64,000 bases of DNA from Actinomycetes bacterium (GCA_025359865.1 JANYDH010000058.1:1-64000), one strand, 5' to 3'. Shown: positions 17,190-26,265, numbered from the stretch's first letter. Notes: generated from the letters alone by a model not told the origin. Translations and numbers: made by a program.

Positions 17190-17980
17190 GCCGGCCGAAA
17201 GCGATTGTGGTAGCGGGCCCCGGAACCAATCGCGATACCGCTGCGGCGCGCGCCCTTGATCTGGCCGGTGCCGATGCCGAAATCATCCTGTCGGCCCGCC
17301 TCGTTGCCGAACCCGAACTGCTCGACGACGCACAGATGCTGGTGATCGCCGGAGGGTTCAGCTACGCCGACGCGCTTGGTGCGGGACGAATGCTCGCGCT
17401 CGAACTGACCCATGGAGGCACCGGTCGCCTCGGCGAGATGCTGCGGTCGTTCGTGGATGCCGGCCGGCCGGTGCTCGGCATCTGCAACGGGTTCCAGGTT
17501 CTCACCCGAGCCGGGCTGCTACCTGGTGCGCTCGGGCACAACGAACAGGGCCGATTCGAATGCCGCTGGGTCGAGCTCAGTGCACCTCCGAGCCGGAGCA
17601 TCTGGACCGCCGGGCTCGGTGCCGTTGACGTTGCTGGCGACAGTGACGGTGCCGGTGACGGCGATGACGACAACTCAGGGCAGGCGACGATCCACTGCCC
17701 GATCGCTCATGGCGAAGGCCGCTACGTCCACCGTGATCCTGCCGGCCTTGCCGCCGACGGGCAAGTCGCCCTGCGCTACGCCTCGGGAAATCCGAACGGC
17801 TCCGTGGCCGACATCGCCGGCGTCTGCGACCCGACCGGCGTGGTGTTGGGCCTCATGCCACACCCCGAGGATCATGCTGTGGCCCGCCAACACCCGCGGT
17901 ACCATCGCGGTGGAGGCGGACCCGCCCACCTCGGTCTGCGGCTCTTTCAATCCGGCGTTCGGCACGCGAAGGAGCTGTGA
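17186..17980 (+). CDS. purQ: FGAM synthase glutaminase subunit
   Basis: Class I glutamine amidotransferase of 264 aa that feeds ammonia to PurL. Visible: VVAGPGTNRDTAAARAL at the N-terminus, nucleophile LGICNGFQVL and the His/Glu pair in GLMPHPEDH. GFSYADALGAGRM is typical of PurQ. A low-complexity Asp/Gly/Ser insertion (around residues 150-168, AGDSDGAGDGDDD) is unusual. GTG start at 17186 overlaps the purL stop (GTGA), and the end overlaps purC, so the genes are translationally coupled. Confidence 0.93.
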   Translation: MSRPKAIVVAGPGTNRDTAAARALDLAGADAEIILSARLVAEPELLDDAQMLVIAGGFSYADALGAGRMLALELTHGGTGRLGEMLRSFVDAGRPVLGICNGFQVLTRAGLLPGALGHNEQGRFECRWVELSAPPSRSIWTAGLGAVDVAGDSDGAGDGDDDNSGQATIHCPIAHGEGRYVHRDPAGLAADGQVALRYASGNPNGSVADIAGVCDPTGVVLGLMPHPEDHAVARQHPRYHRGGGGPAHLGLRLFQSGVRHAKEL

Positions 17981-18945
17981 GCATGGCTGCATCACTCGTC
18001 ACCCCTAGTGCCCCGTTCACCGATATCCACTTGCCGCTGGCCGATCGGCGGGCTGGCAAGGTGCGCGTCTCATATGCGCTGGCCGACGACCGTCGGCTGT
18101 TCATCACCACCGATCGTCTCTCGGCATTCGACCGCGTCATCGCCAGCGTGCCGTACAAGGGGCAGGTACTCAACCAACTCGCTGCGTTCTGGTTCCGCAC
18201 CACGGCCGACATCGTGGCGAACCACGTGCTGTCGCTGCCCGACCCGAACGTGCTGGTCGCCAGGGCCGCGACCCCGCTCCCTGTCGAGGTGGTCGTCCGC
18301 GGTCACATCACCGGGGTCACCTCCACCTCGCTGTGGACACGCTATGCGGCCGGCGCTCGCCTCATCGACGGACATCAGCTACCCGACGGACTCCTCAAGA
18401 ACACGGCGTTGCCGAATGCTCTGGTCACCCCGACCACCAAGGGTGATCACGGTGCCCATGACGAACCGCTGTCGTGTTACGAGGTCGTTGCCCGCGGGCT
18501 GGTCGAGGCGCCGCTATGGGGTCGCGTGCTCGAAGCAGCGCTCGAGGTGTTCCGCCGCGGGCAGGAGGTTGCGGCGGCGGCCGGCCTCATCCTGGCCGAC
18601 ACCAAGTACGAGTTCGGTCTGACACCCGGTGGCGAACTGTTGCTGATCGACGAGGTCCACACACCCGATTCGTCACGGCTGTGGGTAGCGGCGACCTACG
18701 ACGATCGTCTTGCTGCCGGCAACGAGCCCGAAAGTCTCGACAAGGAACTTGTCAGGCGGGCACTTGCCGACGCGGGTTTCCGCGGCGATGGCGACCCGCC
18801 GGTACTCGCTGACGAGGTGTGGCACCAGACCACGTCTCGCTACGTCGACGCGTACGAACGCCTCACCGGCGCGCCGTTCATTCCGGGCGACTATCCAGTC
18901 GACGAGCGCATCCATTCCTCCCTCACGCAAGCAGGCATCCTGTGA
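17977..18945 (+). CDS. purC: Phosphoribosylaminoimidazole-succinocarboxamide synthase
   Basis: SAICAR synthetase of about 322 aa, joining CAIR and aspartate with ATP. Motifs: GKVRVSYALADDRRLFITTDRLSAFDRVI, PVEVVVRGHITGVTSTSLW, ADTKYEFGL and LIDEVHTPDSSRLW. It is the longer, fungal-like form often found in actinobacteria rather than the 240-aa E. coli form. GTG at 17977 overlaps the purQ stop; an ATG three codons on (17983) is an alternative. Followed by a GTGA overlap with purF. Confidence 0.94.
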   Translation: MSMAASLVTPSAPFTDIHLPLADRRAGKVRVSYALADDRRLFITTDRLSAFDRVIASVPYKGQVLNQLAAFWFRTTADIVANHVLSLPDPNVLVARAATPLPVEVVVRGHITGVTSTSLWTRYAAGARLIDGHQLPDGLLKNTALPNALVTPTTKGDHGAHDEPLSCYEVVARGLVEAPLWGRVLEAALEVFRRGQEVAAAAGLILADTKYEFGLTPGGELLLIDEVHTPDSSRLWVAATYDDRLAAGNEPESLDKELVRRALADAGFRGDGDPPVLADEVWHQTTSRYVDAYERLTGAPFIPGDYPVDERIHSSLTQAGIL

Positions 18946-20384
18946 CATCCATACCGCTCGTCGCCGACGATCGACCGCGCGAAGAGTGTGGCGTGATCGG
19001 CATTTCCACGCCGCACGGCGAAGGTGTCGCCCAGTTGGCGTTCTTCGGTCTGTTCGCCTTGCAGCACCGCGGGCAGGAAGCAGCAGGCATCGCCGTGAGC
19101 GACGGCCAACGCGCCCGCGTCCACAAAGAGCCTGGTCTCGTCGCAAACGTGTTCACCCCCGAGGCATTGGCCCCGCTCACGGGGTACCACGCGATTGGAC
19201 ACAACCGCTACAGCACGACGGGTTCCAGCACCGATCGCAACATTCAGCCGTTCCTGGTCGAGACCATGCACGGCCCGCTGGCACTCGCCCACAACGGCAA
19301 CCTCGTGAATGCGCCAGGGCTGCGCGAAGAACTGTTGTCACGCGGGTTCGGCCTCACCGCCACCAGTGACACCGAGGTGATGACGCTGATGCTGGCCGCC
19401 TCGGGGGGCCGTACGTGGGAGGAGCGCATCGAGCGGACGCTCCCCGCATGGAAGGGTGCCTATTCGTTGGTCCTCCTCGCAACCGATCGTGTGATCGCGG
19501 TACGCGACCCGTGGGGATTCCGGCCGCTGTCCACCGGACGGCTACCACATGGCGGCCACGCCGTGGCGAGCGAGACCTGCGCTCTCGCCACCCTCGGATG
19601 CATCGACATCACCGAAGTCGCACCCGGAGAGATCGTCACGTTGCAGGGTGCCGAGATCCACCGCCGTCAAGCACTGGCACCGGCGGCAACCGCGGCTCGC
19701 TGCACGTTCGAATTCGTCTACTTCTCGCGGCCCGACTCCAATTGGAACGACCGCAACGTGCACCACGTACGGCAACGCCTGGGTGCGGAGTTGGCCACCG
19801 AGACCGGAATCGATGCCGATGTAGTCATCCCCGTTCCTGATTCCTCGATCCCGGCGGCAATCGGGTACGCCAGAGTCAGCGGCATCGCCTACAACGACGG
19901 GCTGATCAAGAACCGCTACATCGGCCGCACGTTCATCGAGCCGACGCAAGACATCCGCGAGCGCGGGGTGGCCCTGAAGTTCAACGCGCTGCGAGAGAAC
20001 CTGGCTGGCAAGCGGGTGATCGTGATCGACGACTCGTTGGTTCGTGGCACCACCGCCGGACCACTCGTGAAACTCATCCGTGATGCTGGCGCGACCGAGG
20101 TGCACATGCGGATCACGTGCCCACCGATCACGCATGCATGCCACTTCGGCGTCGATATGGGCCACGATGGCGACCTCATCGCGGCACGTCTGTCGATCGA
20201 CGAGATTCGTGAGCGGATCAGCGCGGACAGCCTGGCGTTCCTCTCGTTGGACGGCATGATGCGGGCGATCGGCGGCGAGGGCGAACAGGCCCCCGGCTAC
20301 TGCAATGCCTGCTTCACCGGCCGCTATCCGATCGAGATCGGCGATGCACAGCCGAAGCTTGCGTTCGAAGGCGTGCTCGCCTGA
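18942..20384 (+). CDS. purF: Amidophosphoribosyltransferase
   Basis: Committing step of purine synthesis, PRPP + Gln to phosphoribosylamine; 480 aa. A short propeptide (about 14 residues ending PREE) precedes the N-terminal nucleophile Cys in ECGVIGI, as in iron-sulfur PurF of Bacillus type. Glutaminase motifs QHRGQEAAGIAV, GHNRYSTTGSS and HNGNLVNA; the PRTase loop is VIVIDDSLVRGTTAGPLVK. Later Cys residues (including GYCNACFTGRYP) are candidate 4Fe-4S ligands. GTG start overlaps purC; its stop overlaps the purDM start (TGATG). Confidence 0.94.
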   Translation: MTSIPLVADDRPREECGVIGISTPHGEGVAQLAFFGLFALQHRGQEAAGIAVSDGQRARVHKEPGLVANVFTPEALAPLTGYHAIGHNRYSTTGSSTDRNIQPFLVETMHGPLALAHNGNLVNAPGLREELLSRGFGLTATSDTEVMTLMLAASGGRTWEERIERTLPAWKGAYSLVLLATDRVIAVRDPWGFRPLSTGRLPHGGHAVASETCALATLGCIDITEVAPGEIVTLQGAEIHRRQALAPAATAARCTFEFVYFSRPDSNWNDRNVHHVRQRLGAELATETGIDADVVIPVPDSSIPAAIGYARVSGIAYNDGLIKNRYIGRTFIEPTQDIRERGVALKFNALRENLAGKRVIVIDDSLVRGTTAGPLVKLIRDAGATEVHMRITCPPITHACHFGVDMGHDGDLIAARLSIDEIRERISADSLAFLSLDGMMRAIGGEGEQAPGYCNACFTGRYPIEIGDAQPKLAFEGVLA

Positions 20385-22561
20385 TGCGGGTGTTGGTGAT
20401 CGGCAACGGTGGCCGCGAACACGCCATTGCGTGGGCCTGCGCCCGTCACGGACATACGGTCGAGATGGTCGAGCAATTGCCTGCGGATGCCACCGCCGAA
20501 ACCGCCCACCTCGTGATCCCCGGGCCTGAGCAGGCGTTGGTGGACGGAGTCGCCGACGAGTGCGCTCGGCGAAACATCCCGTGTTTCGGCCCCACTGCGA
20601 GCTTGGCTCGACTCGAGTCATCGAAGGCGTATGCACGCGAACTCGCCACCTCGCTCGGCGTCCCAGGACCGCGCTTCGCAGTCTTCGCCCCCGGCGACCA
20701 CGCTGCGGCGCTCGACTGGTGGCGCCGACTCGGCACCGCAGTCGTCGTGAAGCAAGATGGGCTGGCGGGCGGCAAGGGAGTCACCATCCCCGCCGACCCG
20801 GCCGCCACCGAGGCCGCAATCATTGGGGTCGACGGGCCGTTCATCCTCGAGGAACGGATGCTCGGTCCAGAGTGTTCACTGCTTGCGCTCTGCGATGGGC
20901 ATACCGCGCTTGCGCTACCGCTCGCGCAGGACCACAAGCGGATCGGAGAGGGCGACACCGGGCCGAACACCGGCGGAATGGGTGCATTCGCCCCGGCACC
21001 GATCCCTTCCGAGCCAGCCGACCTGATTGCCACGTTCGTGCAACCGGTGCTCGATCACTTCGCCGCAGCCGGCACGCCGTACGTCGGCGTGCTGTATGCC
21101 GGGCTGATGTTCACCCCGGACGGTCCCCGCCTTGTCGAGTACAACGTTCGGTTCGGCGACCCCGAGGCACAGGCAGTGCTCCCGCTCGTGGAGAGCGATC
21201 TGGTCGAGGTGGCGCTCGCTGCGACCCGCGGCCAACTCGCCACGACCGCGCTGCACATTTCCGCCGGTGCGGCATGCACTGTGGTCGCAGCGGCCCCCGG
21301 TTACCCCGGTACACCCGTCACGGGAGCCGTGGTGGCGATACCTTCCACGGTGGCCGACGATGCAGTGATCTTCCCATCGGCGTTGCGTGATGGACGCACC
21401 GCTGGCGGACGGGTACTTGCCGTCACCGGACTCGGTACCGATCTCGCCGCAGCCCGTGCTGCGGCGTACCGAGTGATGGCCGACGTGTCGTTTCCCGGGA
21501 TGCAAGTACGGCGCGACATCGCATGGCGAGCACCCGGCGCGGCACTGCGCTCGTACGCCGCTGCCGGTGTCGACATCGACGAAGGTAACCGAGCCGTAGC
21601 ACAGATGAAAACGGCGGTCGAGCGCACGCACGGAGCCGAAGTGATCCGCGGGGTGGGCAGCTTCGGCGGCGTGTTCAGCGCGAAGGCGATCGCCGCGATG
21701 CACGACCCGGTACTCGTTGCGTCGACCGACGGTGTCGGCACCAAGGTCGAGCTAGCGGCGCGTCTTGGTCGCGTGCGGGGCGTGGGCATTGACATCGTCA
21801 ATCACTGCATCGACGACGTGCTGGTGCAAGCGGCGCGCCCACTGTTCTTCCTGGATTACATCGCTGCTTCCCGGCTCGATGCAGACATGGTCGCCGAAAT
21901 CGTCACCGGCATGGCCGAAGCCTGCCTGGCGGCCGGTTGCACGCTGTTGGGCGGCGAGACCGCCGAAATGCCCGGGGTGTACTCCCCCGGTGCGTTCGAC
22001 ATTGCCGGCACGTTGGTCGGTGTCGCCGAGCAGGCGTTGTTGTTGCCCCGCCCCGACGTCTGCGCTGGCGACGTGCTGATCGGTATCGCCTCCAGCGGAC
22101 CGCACACCAACGGCTATTCGCTACTGCGCCGGTTGTTCCAGTGGATCCCGATGGACGTGATTCCGGAGGGCATGGACCGGCCGCTCGGCGATGCCCTCCT
22201 CGAGCCGCACCGCTCGTACCTCCATGTGCTCGACCCGGCGATCACCTCGGGCCGGGTCAAGGCGCTCGCCCACATCACCGGCGGAGGGCTACCCGAGAAC
22301 CTGCCTCGCGTGCTGCCCAGTGGTGTGCATGCAGAGATCCACATTTCGTCGTGGCCGGTCCCACCGCTGTTTCGTCTGGTCCGCGAATTGGCGGCGGGCA
22401 TGGACACCCACGAGCTGTACCGCACGCTCAACATGGGCGTCGGTATGGTCGTCGTGTGTGCCGCCGACGCCGTCACCGCGGTGCAGGCATCGATCGCGGA
22501 ACCAACCTGGGTGATCGGTCGGCTCATTCCCGGCGAGCGCGGCGTGACCCTGCTTGAATGA
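20384..22561 (+). CDS. purDM: Bifunctional GAR synthetase / AIR synthetase (PurD-PurM fusion)
   Basis: One 725-aa polypeptide for two purine steps. Residues 1 to about 390 are PurD: MRVLVIGNGGREHAIAW, VVVKQDGLAGGKGV (ATP-grasp), GPNTGGMGAFAP and VEYNVRFGDPEAQAVL. Residues about 395-725 are PurM: SYAAAGVDIDEGNRAV, VASTDGVGTKVELAA, CTLLGGETAEMPGVY, GIASSGPHTNGYSLLRR and HITGGGLPENLPR. Both halves keep their key motifs, so both activities are expected. The GARS-AIRS fusion is well known in eukaryotes (yeast ADE5,7; animal GART) and less usual in bacteria. No stop or frameshift between the parts. Last gene of the operon; repeat R3 follows after 38 bp. Confidence 0.93.
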   Translation: MRVLVIGNGGREHAIAWACARHGHTVEMVEQLPADATAETAHLVIPGPEQALVDGVADECARRNIPCFGPTASLARLESSKAYARELATSLGVPGPRFAVFAPGDHAAALDWWRRLGTAVVVKQDGLAGGKGVTIPADPAATEAAIIGVDGPFILEERMLGPECSLLALCDGHTALALPLAQDHKRIGEGDTGPNTGGMGAFAPAPIPSEPADLIATFVQPVLDHFAAAGTPYVGVLYAGLMFTPDGPRLVEYNVRFGDPEAQAVLPLVESDLVEVALAATRGQLATTALHISAGAACTVVAAAPGYPGTPVTGAVVAIPSTVADDAVIFPSALRDGRTAGGRVLAVTGLGTDLAAARAAAYRVMADVSFPGMQVRRDIAWRAPGAALRSYAAAGVDIDEGNRAVAQMKTAVERTHGAEVIRGVGSFGGVFSAKAIAAMHDPVLVASTDGVGTKVELAARLGRVRGVGIDIVNHCIDDVLVQAARPLFFLDYIAASRLDADMVAEIVTGMAEACLAAGCTLLGGETAEMPGVYSPGAFDIAGTLVGVAEQALLLPRPDVCAGDVLIGIASSGPHTNGYSLLRRLFQWIPMDVIPEGMDRPLGDALLEPHRSYLHVLDPAITSGRVKALAHITGGGLPENLPRVLPSGVHAEIHISSWPVPPLFRLVRELAAGMDTHELYRTLNMGVGMVVVCAADAVTAVQASIAEPTWVIGRLIPGERGVTLLE

Positions 22562-22599
22562 GCAACTGAGAACCGCCGCGACGACAGCCAAAACCGCCC

Positions 22600-23102
22600 G
22601 ACCTTTGGCGTTGGGCTGTCATTGACAGGTTGTCGCAAAATGCGGGCGGGGTTGGCGGTACCCGATCCCGGCCCCGGCCCCGGCCGTGCGGTCGCGCTGC
22701 AGCGTGAACGTTCGGTGCATGACAGGCTGGCGTGGTGGAAGTCTGCATCAGCGACCACGACGGCTGTGCGGGCGGGATCGCGTCGATTTTCATGTCGCCA
22801 GCGCCGATAACTCGACGCGACTCGTCCCGGAAAGGCGTAGTGGGCGGGATCGCGTCGACTTTCATGTCGTCAGCGCCGATAACTCGACGCGACTCGGCAC
22901 CGCAGCAACGGGTAGGCCCGGCAGGCGGGCTGTCAGTCGCCGATGTTGAGCCGACGTTGAGCTGACTTTTGCGGCACAACCATGAGTTCAGCAACGACCA
23001 TGACACCGTGCCGACAACACAACCAGACGGCCAACCTCACCCGCGACACCACCACACAGCATTGTGCGACAGCCTGTTGACAGCAGCCCAACACCAAAGA
23101 TC
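22600..23102. repeat. MITE-like element, copy R3
   Basis: A 503-bp non-coding element with 38-bp terminal inverted repeats matching at about 30 of 38 positions: 22600-22637 (GACCTTTGGCGTTGGG ... TTGTCGCA) and 23065-23102 (TGCGACAGCC ... CCAAAGATC). Similar to R2 over its whole length, but longer because of a 72-bp direct tandem duplication (22771-22842 and 22843-22914). The ends themselves contain small hairpins (CTGTCA/TTGACAG). No transposase inside. Directly downstream of purDM. Confidence 0.87.
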
Positions 23103-23499
23103 GGGTAGTGCGACGTGGAGTCGCGAAGTGCAGAACGAGATGGCAATTTCGCGCGTTGTGTTCGTCACTTCGCCCGTGGCTGCACATCGGCACGCCAGCC
23201 CTGCGCACGCCACACCCACCAGTACCGACCCACGCTCCTACTTGAGTTGGCACGCCCGATATGTCCGCGCACGGTGCCGCGTTGTGATCGTCGGCGGGCT
23301 GAGGTGGTGGTACGCGCGGCTGAGGGGCGGTCGGCCAGGGACCGGGTCTCCGCCGTGGCGAGTTCGAATCGCTGATCGCGGCGACACGTGTCGAGCTCGC
23401 CACACCACTCACATCAGCGAGGTCGGGACGGGGTGCCGCCACACCCGCCAGACCTTTGGCGTTGGGCTGTCATTGACAGCAGCCCAACGCCAAAGGTCA
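23103..23499. repeat. Composite repeat R4 next to R3
   Basis: Directly abuts R3. Its second half (about 23325-23450) resembles the inverted interior of R1, sharing GGCCAGGGACCGGGTCTCC and GAGTTCGAATCGCTGATCGC. It ends in a 49-bp near-perfect palindrome (23451-23499, GACCTTTGGCGTTGGG ... CCCAACGCCAAAGGTC). The stop codon of the phosphotransferase gene lies in the palindrome, so the repeat also forms that gene's 3' end and probably its terminator. The first half (23103-23320) shows no match to other parts of the window and no convincing gene. Confidence 0.75.
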
Positions 23500-24540
23500 G
23501 TCGATGCCGGCGGCCAGCATCTCGGCGAGGTCGAGAGATAGCCCGATGCGGGCGACGAGGAGGTCGAGATCGACGCCTTCAGCGCTCTTCTGCCCTGCCC
23601 GGTACCTGGCGTACACGCCGTGGATGATGCACGCGGTCTTGAACGAGTTGAAGCAGCGGTAGTAACCGAGTTTCGACAGGTCGGCCCCTGTGGCCGACCT
23701 GTACCGGTCGATCAACTCGTTACGGCTCGGGAAGCCGATGAGCGCCGTCGGCGGGTCGGCACCGGGCACCAGTAGGTCGCCGGGCTCGGCCCAGGCGTTG
23801 ATCGAATAGGCGAGGTCGGCGAGCGGATCACCCAGCGTGGCGATCTCCCAGTCGAGCACGGCGGTCACATCGCCCGAGCGCGAGAACAGGCAGTTGTGCG
23901 GGCCGTAGTCACCGTGGACGACACGCGCAGGACCCTGCTCTGGAGTTCTCGACGCGAGCAGTGCGTGCAGCTCATGCGTTCTCGGGTCGTCGATCTCCGC
24001 GGCGCGAATCGACGAGTTCCACGATCCGTACCACGTGGCCAGTTGCCGTGCGACGTACCCATCCGGACGGCCGAGCCGGTCGAGGCCGACCACGCCTGGT
24101 TCGATCGAGTGGAGCTCGGCGAGCACGTCGATGAAGCAGTGCCCTGCCCGCCGTCGCGACGGCTCGTCGAGCCACTGGCCGGCGTCGACGCCGGTGTACA
24201 GCGCCTCGCCGTCGACTTTGCCCATCGCGTAGAAGTGGGTTTCAGCGATTGCACGGTCATCGCAGAAGGCCACGGGCTCGGCGACCGGAACTGCGGTCGG
24301 CCAGAGGCCCGCGATGACCTGGTACTCACGCCACATGTCGTGCGCCTTTGGGAGCAGGTCGCCCTGCGGAGGTCGCCTGACCACCAGCTCTCGCCCTCGC
24401 CCGTCGACGACCTGGTACGTCAGGTTCGAGTGGCCACCGGGAAGACGCTCCCAGGTGAAGGGTCCTTCGACATCGGTGACGGTCGGCAGCCATGCCTCGA
24501 CCGTGACCACATCGAATCCGACGACGCCAGCTACATCCAC
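23497..24540 (-). CDS. Phosphotransferase family protein (APH/ACAD10-type kinase fold)
   Basis: Aminoglycoside-phosphotransferase-like kinase of about 347 aa. Motifs: ERLPGGHSNLTYQVV (ATP-binding loop), ELVVRRPPQGDLLPKAHDMWREYQV, catalytic Brenner motif VVHGDYGPHNCLF and metal-binding DWEIATLGDPLADLAY. The family in actinobacteria usually sits with acyl-CoA dehydrogenases and is related to the kinase domain of ACAD10/11, which phosphorylates 4-hydroxyacyl-CoAs; drug resistance is less likely. GTG start at 24540, four bases after the purE stop, so it is co-transcribed with purK and purE, which is odd for its presumed role. Its stop codon lies inside repeat R4. Confidence 0.8.
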   Translation of the reverse strand: MDVAGVVGFDVVTVEAWLPTVTDVEGPFTWERLPGGHSNLTYQVVDGRGRELVVRRPPQGDLLPKAHDMWREYQVIAGLWPTAVPVAEPVAFCDDRAIAETHFYAMGKVDGEALYTGVDAGQWLDEPSRRRAGHCFIDVLAELHSIEPGVVGLDRLGRPDGYVARQLATWYGSWNSSIRAAEIDDPRTHELHALLASRTPEQGPARVVHGDYGPHNCLFSRSGDVTAVLDWEIATLGDPLADLAYSINAWAEPGDLLVPGADPPTALIGFPSRNELIDRYRSATGADLSKLGYYRCFNSFKTACIIHGVYARYRAGQKSAEGVDLDLLVARIGLSLDLAEMLAAGID

Positions 24541-24544
24541 GCCG

Positions 24545-25069
24545 TCACCGATCCGGTCCGGATTCGGGACCGAGCGAGGGTGCCTTGGTCTTAGCGACCA
24601 CTTCGGCATCGCCATCTCGGGCCTTCGCCTGCAACTGTGCACGATGCAGATCGAGGCGATGTGCCAGTATCGGATCGGCCACGGCCAGAATCCGCACCGC
24701 CATCAGCGCGGCGTTGACAGCACCACCGATCGCCATGGCTGCCACCGGCACCCCCGCCGGCATCTGGACGATGGAGAGCAGGGCATCCATTCCACCCAGC
24801 GCGGTGATCGGCACCGGTACCCCGATCACCGGCAGCCGTGTCACCGACGCCAGCATTCCTGGAAGGTGGGCGGCGCCGCCAGCAGCCGCGATCAACACCG
24901 AGTACCCGTTGTCGGCCGCCGTGCGCCCGAACTCGATCATCGCCTCGGGAGTGCGGTGCGCTGAAACCACCCGGGCCACGACCTCGACACCGAACTCGCG
25001 CAGCGTGGTCACCGCTGGTTCCATCGTCGGTAAATCTGAGGCACTGCCCATCACCACGGCCACCTTCAC
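24545..25069 (-). CDS. purE: N5-CAIR mutase
   Basis: Class I PurE of 174 aa converting N5-CAIR to CAIR. Motifs: VKVAVVMGSASDLPTMEPA with the phosphate-binding GSxSD, VVSAHRTPEAM containing the catalytic His region, and IAAAGGAAHLPGMLAS. GTG start at 25069 overlaps the purK stop (GTGA). It works with PurK. The C-terminal 20 residues after LQAKARDGD are basic/Ser-rich and poorly conserved. Confidence 0.94.
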   Translation of the reverse strand: MKVAVVMGSASDLPTMEPAVTTLREFGVEVVARVVSAHRTPEAMIEFGRTAADNGYSVLIAAAGGAAHLPGMLASVTRLPVIGVPVPITALGGMDALLSIVQMPAGVPVAAMAIGGAVNAALMAVRILAVADPILAHRLDLHRAQLQAKARDGDAEVVAKTKAPSLGPESGPDR

Positions 25070-26265
25070 CCGATGCCCTCCTGTCGTTTGACTTGTCGTT
25101 CGATCTGTCGTTCGATCTCTAGTTCGATGGGAACGTCGCCGTGTAGCGCCGCCACCACCCGCCACGCTCGCGCAGCGGCACGGTCCGCGTCGTCATCGCA
25201 CACAGTGACGTGGCCGACTTTTCGGTTCGGGCGTGCCGTCTTGCCATACAAATGCACATGTGCGCCGGGATCAAGTGCGAGCGCCGCATCCAGATGATCA
25301 GCAGGATCGCGTCCATCGGCGTCGACGATGACGTTGACCATCGCTGCGGCCACGCAGGTGAGCCCGGTGGCGCCAAGAGGCAAGTCGAGCACAGCGCGGA
25401 CGTGGTTGTCGAACTGTGAGGTAGTACACGCCTCGATGGTGTGGTGCGCGGTGTTGTGCGGCCGTACCGCAAGTTCATTGACGACAAGACCTCCATCGAC
25501 GAGGAACAACTCAACCGCCAGCAGACCGACCACGTCGAGCGCCTCGGCTGCTTGGACGGCGATCACCCGAGCCTGTTCATCAAGTCCCGGTGGCATTCCT
25601 GAGGGAACCACAACTTGGCGACACTGCCCGTCGATCTGCATGGTCCGCACCGGGTCGTAGACGACGCAGTCGCCGTTCGGTCGCCTGGCCACCACAACCG
25701 CCGCCTCGAGTGTGAAGGCGAGCAGTGGTTCGACCAACAACACCGTCGTGCCTGTCAACAGTTGTTCGCCGACGGCGTGCCCTTCGGACAGGGAATGGAC
25801 CATGAATACGCCACGGCCATCGTAGCCACCGCGGCTGAGTTTCAGTACCGCATGTGGCCACGCACCGAGCGCCGCGTCGAGCTGACCGAGATCGGCCGCG
25901 ATGCGCCATGGCGGCACCGACAGACCGGCCTCCTCAACGGCCCGGCGCATCGCAATCTTGTCGGCCACCGAAGACATCACGGTCGACGAGGGTCGAAACA
26001 CCACCCCGGCACGCTCCAGAACAGCAACCGACTCGAGATCGACTACTTCGTGCTCGAATGTGACAACGTCGCACCCAGCAGCAAAGCGGCCGAGTTCGGC
26101 GGCTGACTGCGGCGAACCAAACTCATAAGAGGGACATACCTGTACCGCAGGGTCGCCGTCGTGCTCGGCGAGGAAGTGGATGCGGATGCCATGAGAGACC
26201 GCAGCCTGGTGCATCATCTGACCCAGTTGGCCCGCGCCGACCACACCGAGCCTGTGTCGCTTCAT
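25066..26265 (-). CDS. purK: N5-carboxyaminoimidazole ribonucleotide synthase
   Basis: ATP-grasp enzyme of 399 aa making N5-CAIR from AIR, ATP and bicarbonate. Visible: RLGVVGAGQLGQMMHQAA, LKLSRGGYDGRGVFMV (ATP-binding), ELFLVDGGLVVNELAVRPHNTAHHT. ATG at 26265; the longer upstream frame would overlap the divergent purN promoter. The extreme C-terminus is a tandem-repeat tail (IERQIERQVKRQ), not part of the family. Divergent from purN with 105 bp between start codons. Confidence 0.94.
   Translation of the reverse strand: MKRHRLGVVGAGQLGQMMHQAAVSHGIRIHFLAEHDGDPAVQVCPSYEFGSPQSAAELGRFAAGCDVVTFEHEVVDLESVAVLERAGVVFRPSSTVMSSVADKIAMRRAVEEAGLSVPPWRIAADLGQLDAALGAWPHAVLKLSRGGYDGRGVFMVHSLSEGHAVGEQLLTGTTVLLVEPLLAFTLEAAVVVARRPNGDCVVYDPVRTMQIDGQCRQVVVPSGMPPGLDEQARVIAVQAAEALDVVGLLAVELFLVDGGLVVNELAVRPHNTAHHTIEACTTSQFDNHVRAVLDLPLGATGLTCVAAAMVNVIVDADGRDPADHLDAALALDPGAHVHLYGKTARPNRKVGHVTVCDDDADRAAARAWRVVAALHGDVPIELEIERQIERQVKRQEGIG
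25079..25128 (-). repeat. 12-bp tandem repeat encoding the PurK C-terminal tail
   Basis: Units of TCGTTCGATCTG repeat about four times at the end of purK and encode the (E/K)RQ(I/V) tail. Similar in style to the repeats in the PurSL linker and the PurN tail. Confidence 0.85.

Noticed and set aside
23355-23385. GAGTTCGAATCGC resembling a tRNA T-loop
   Set aside because: No acceptor, D or anticodon stems can be built around it; it is part of the repeat shared with R1.
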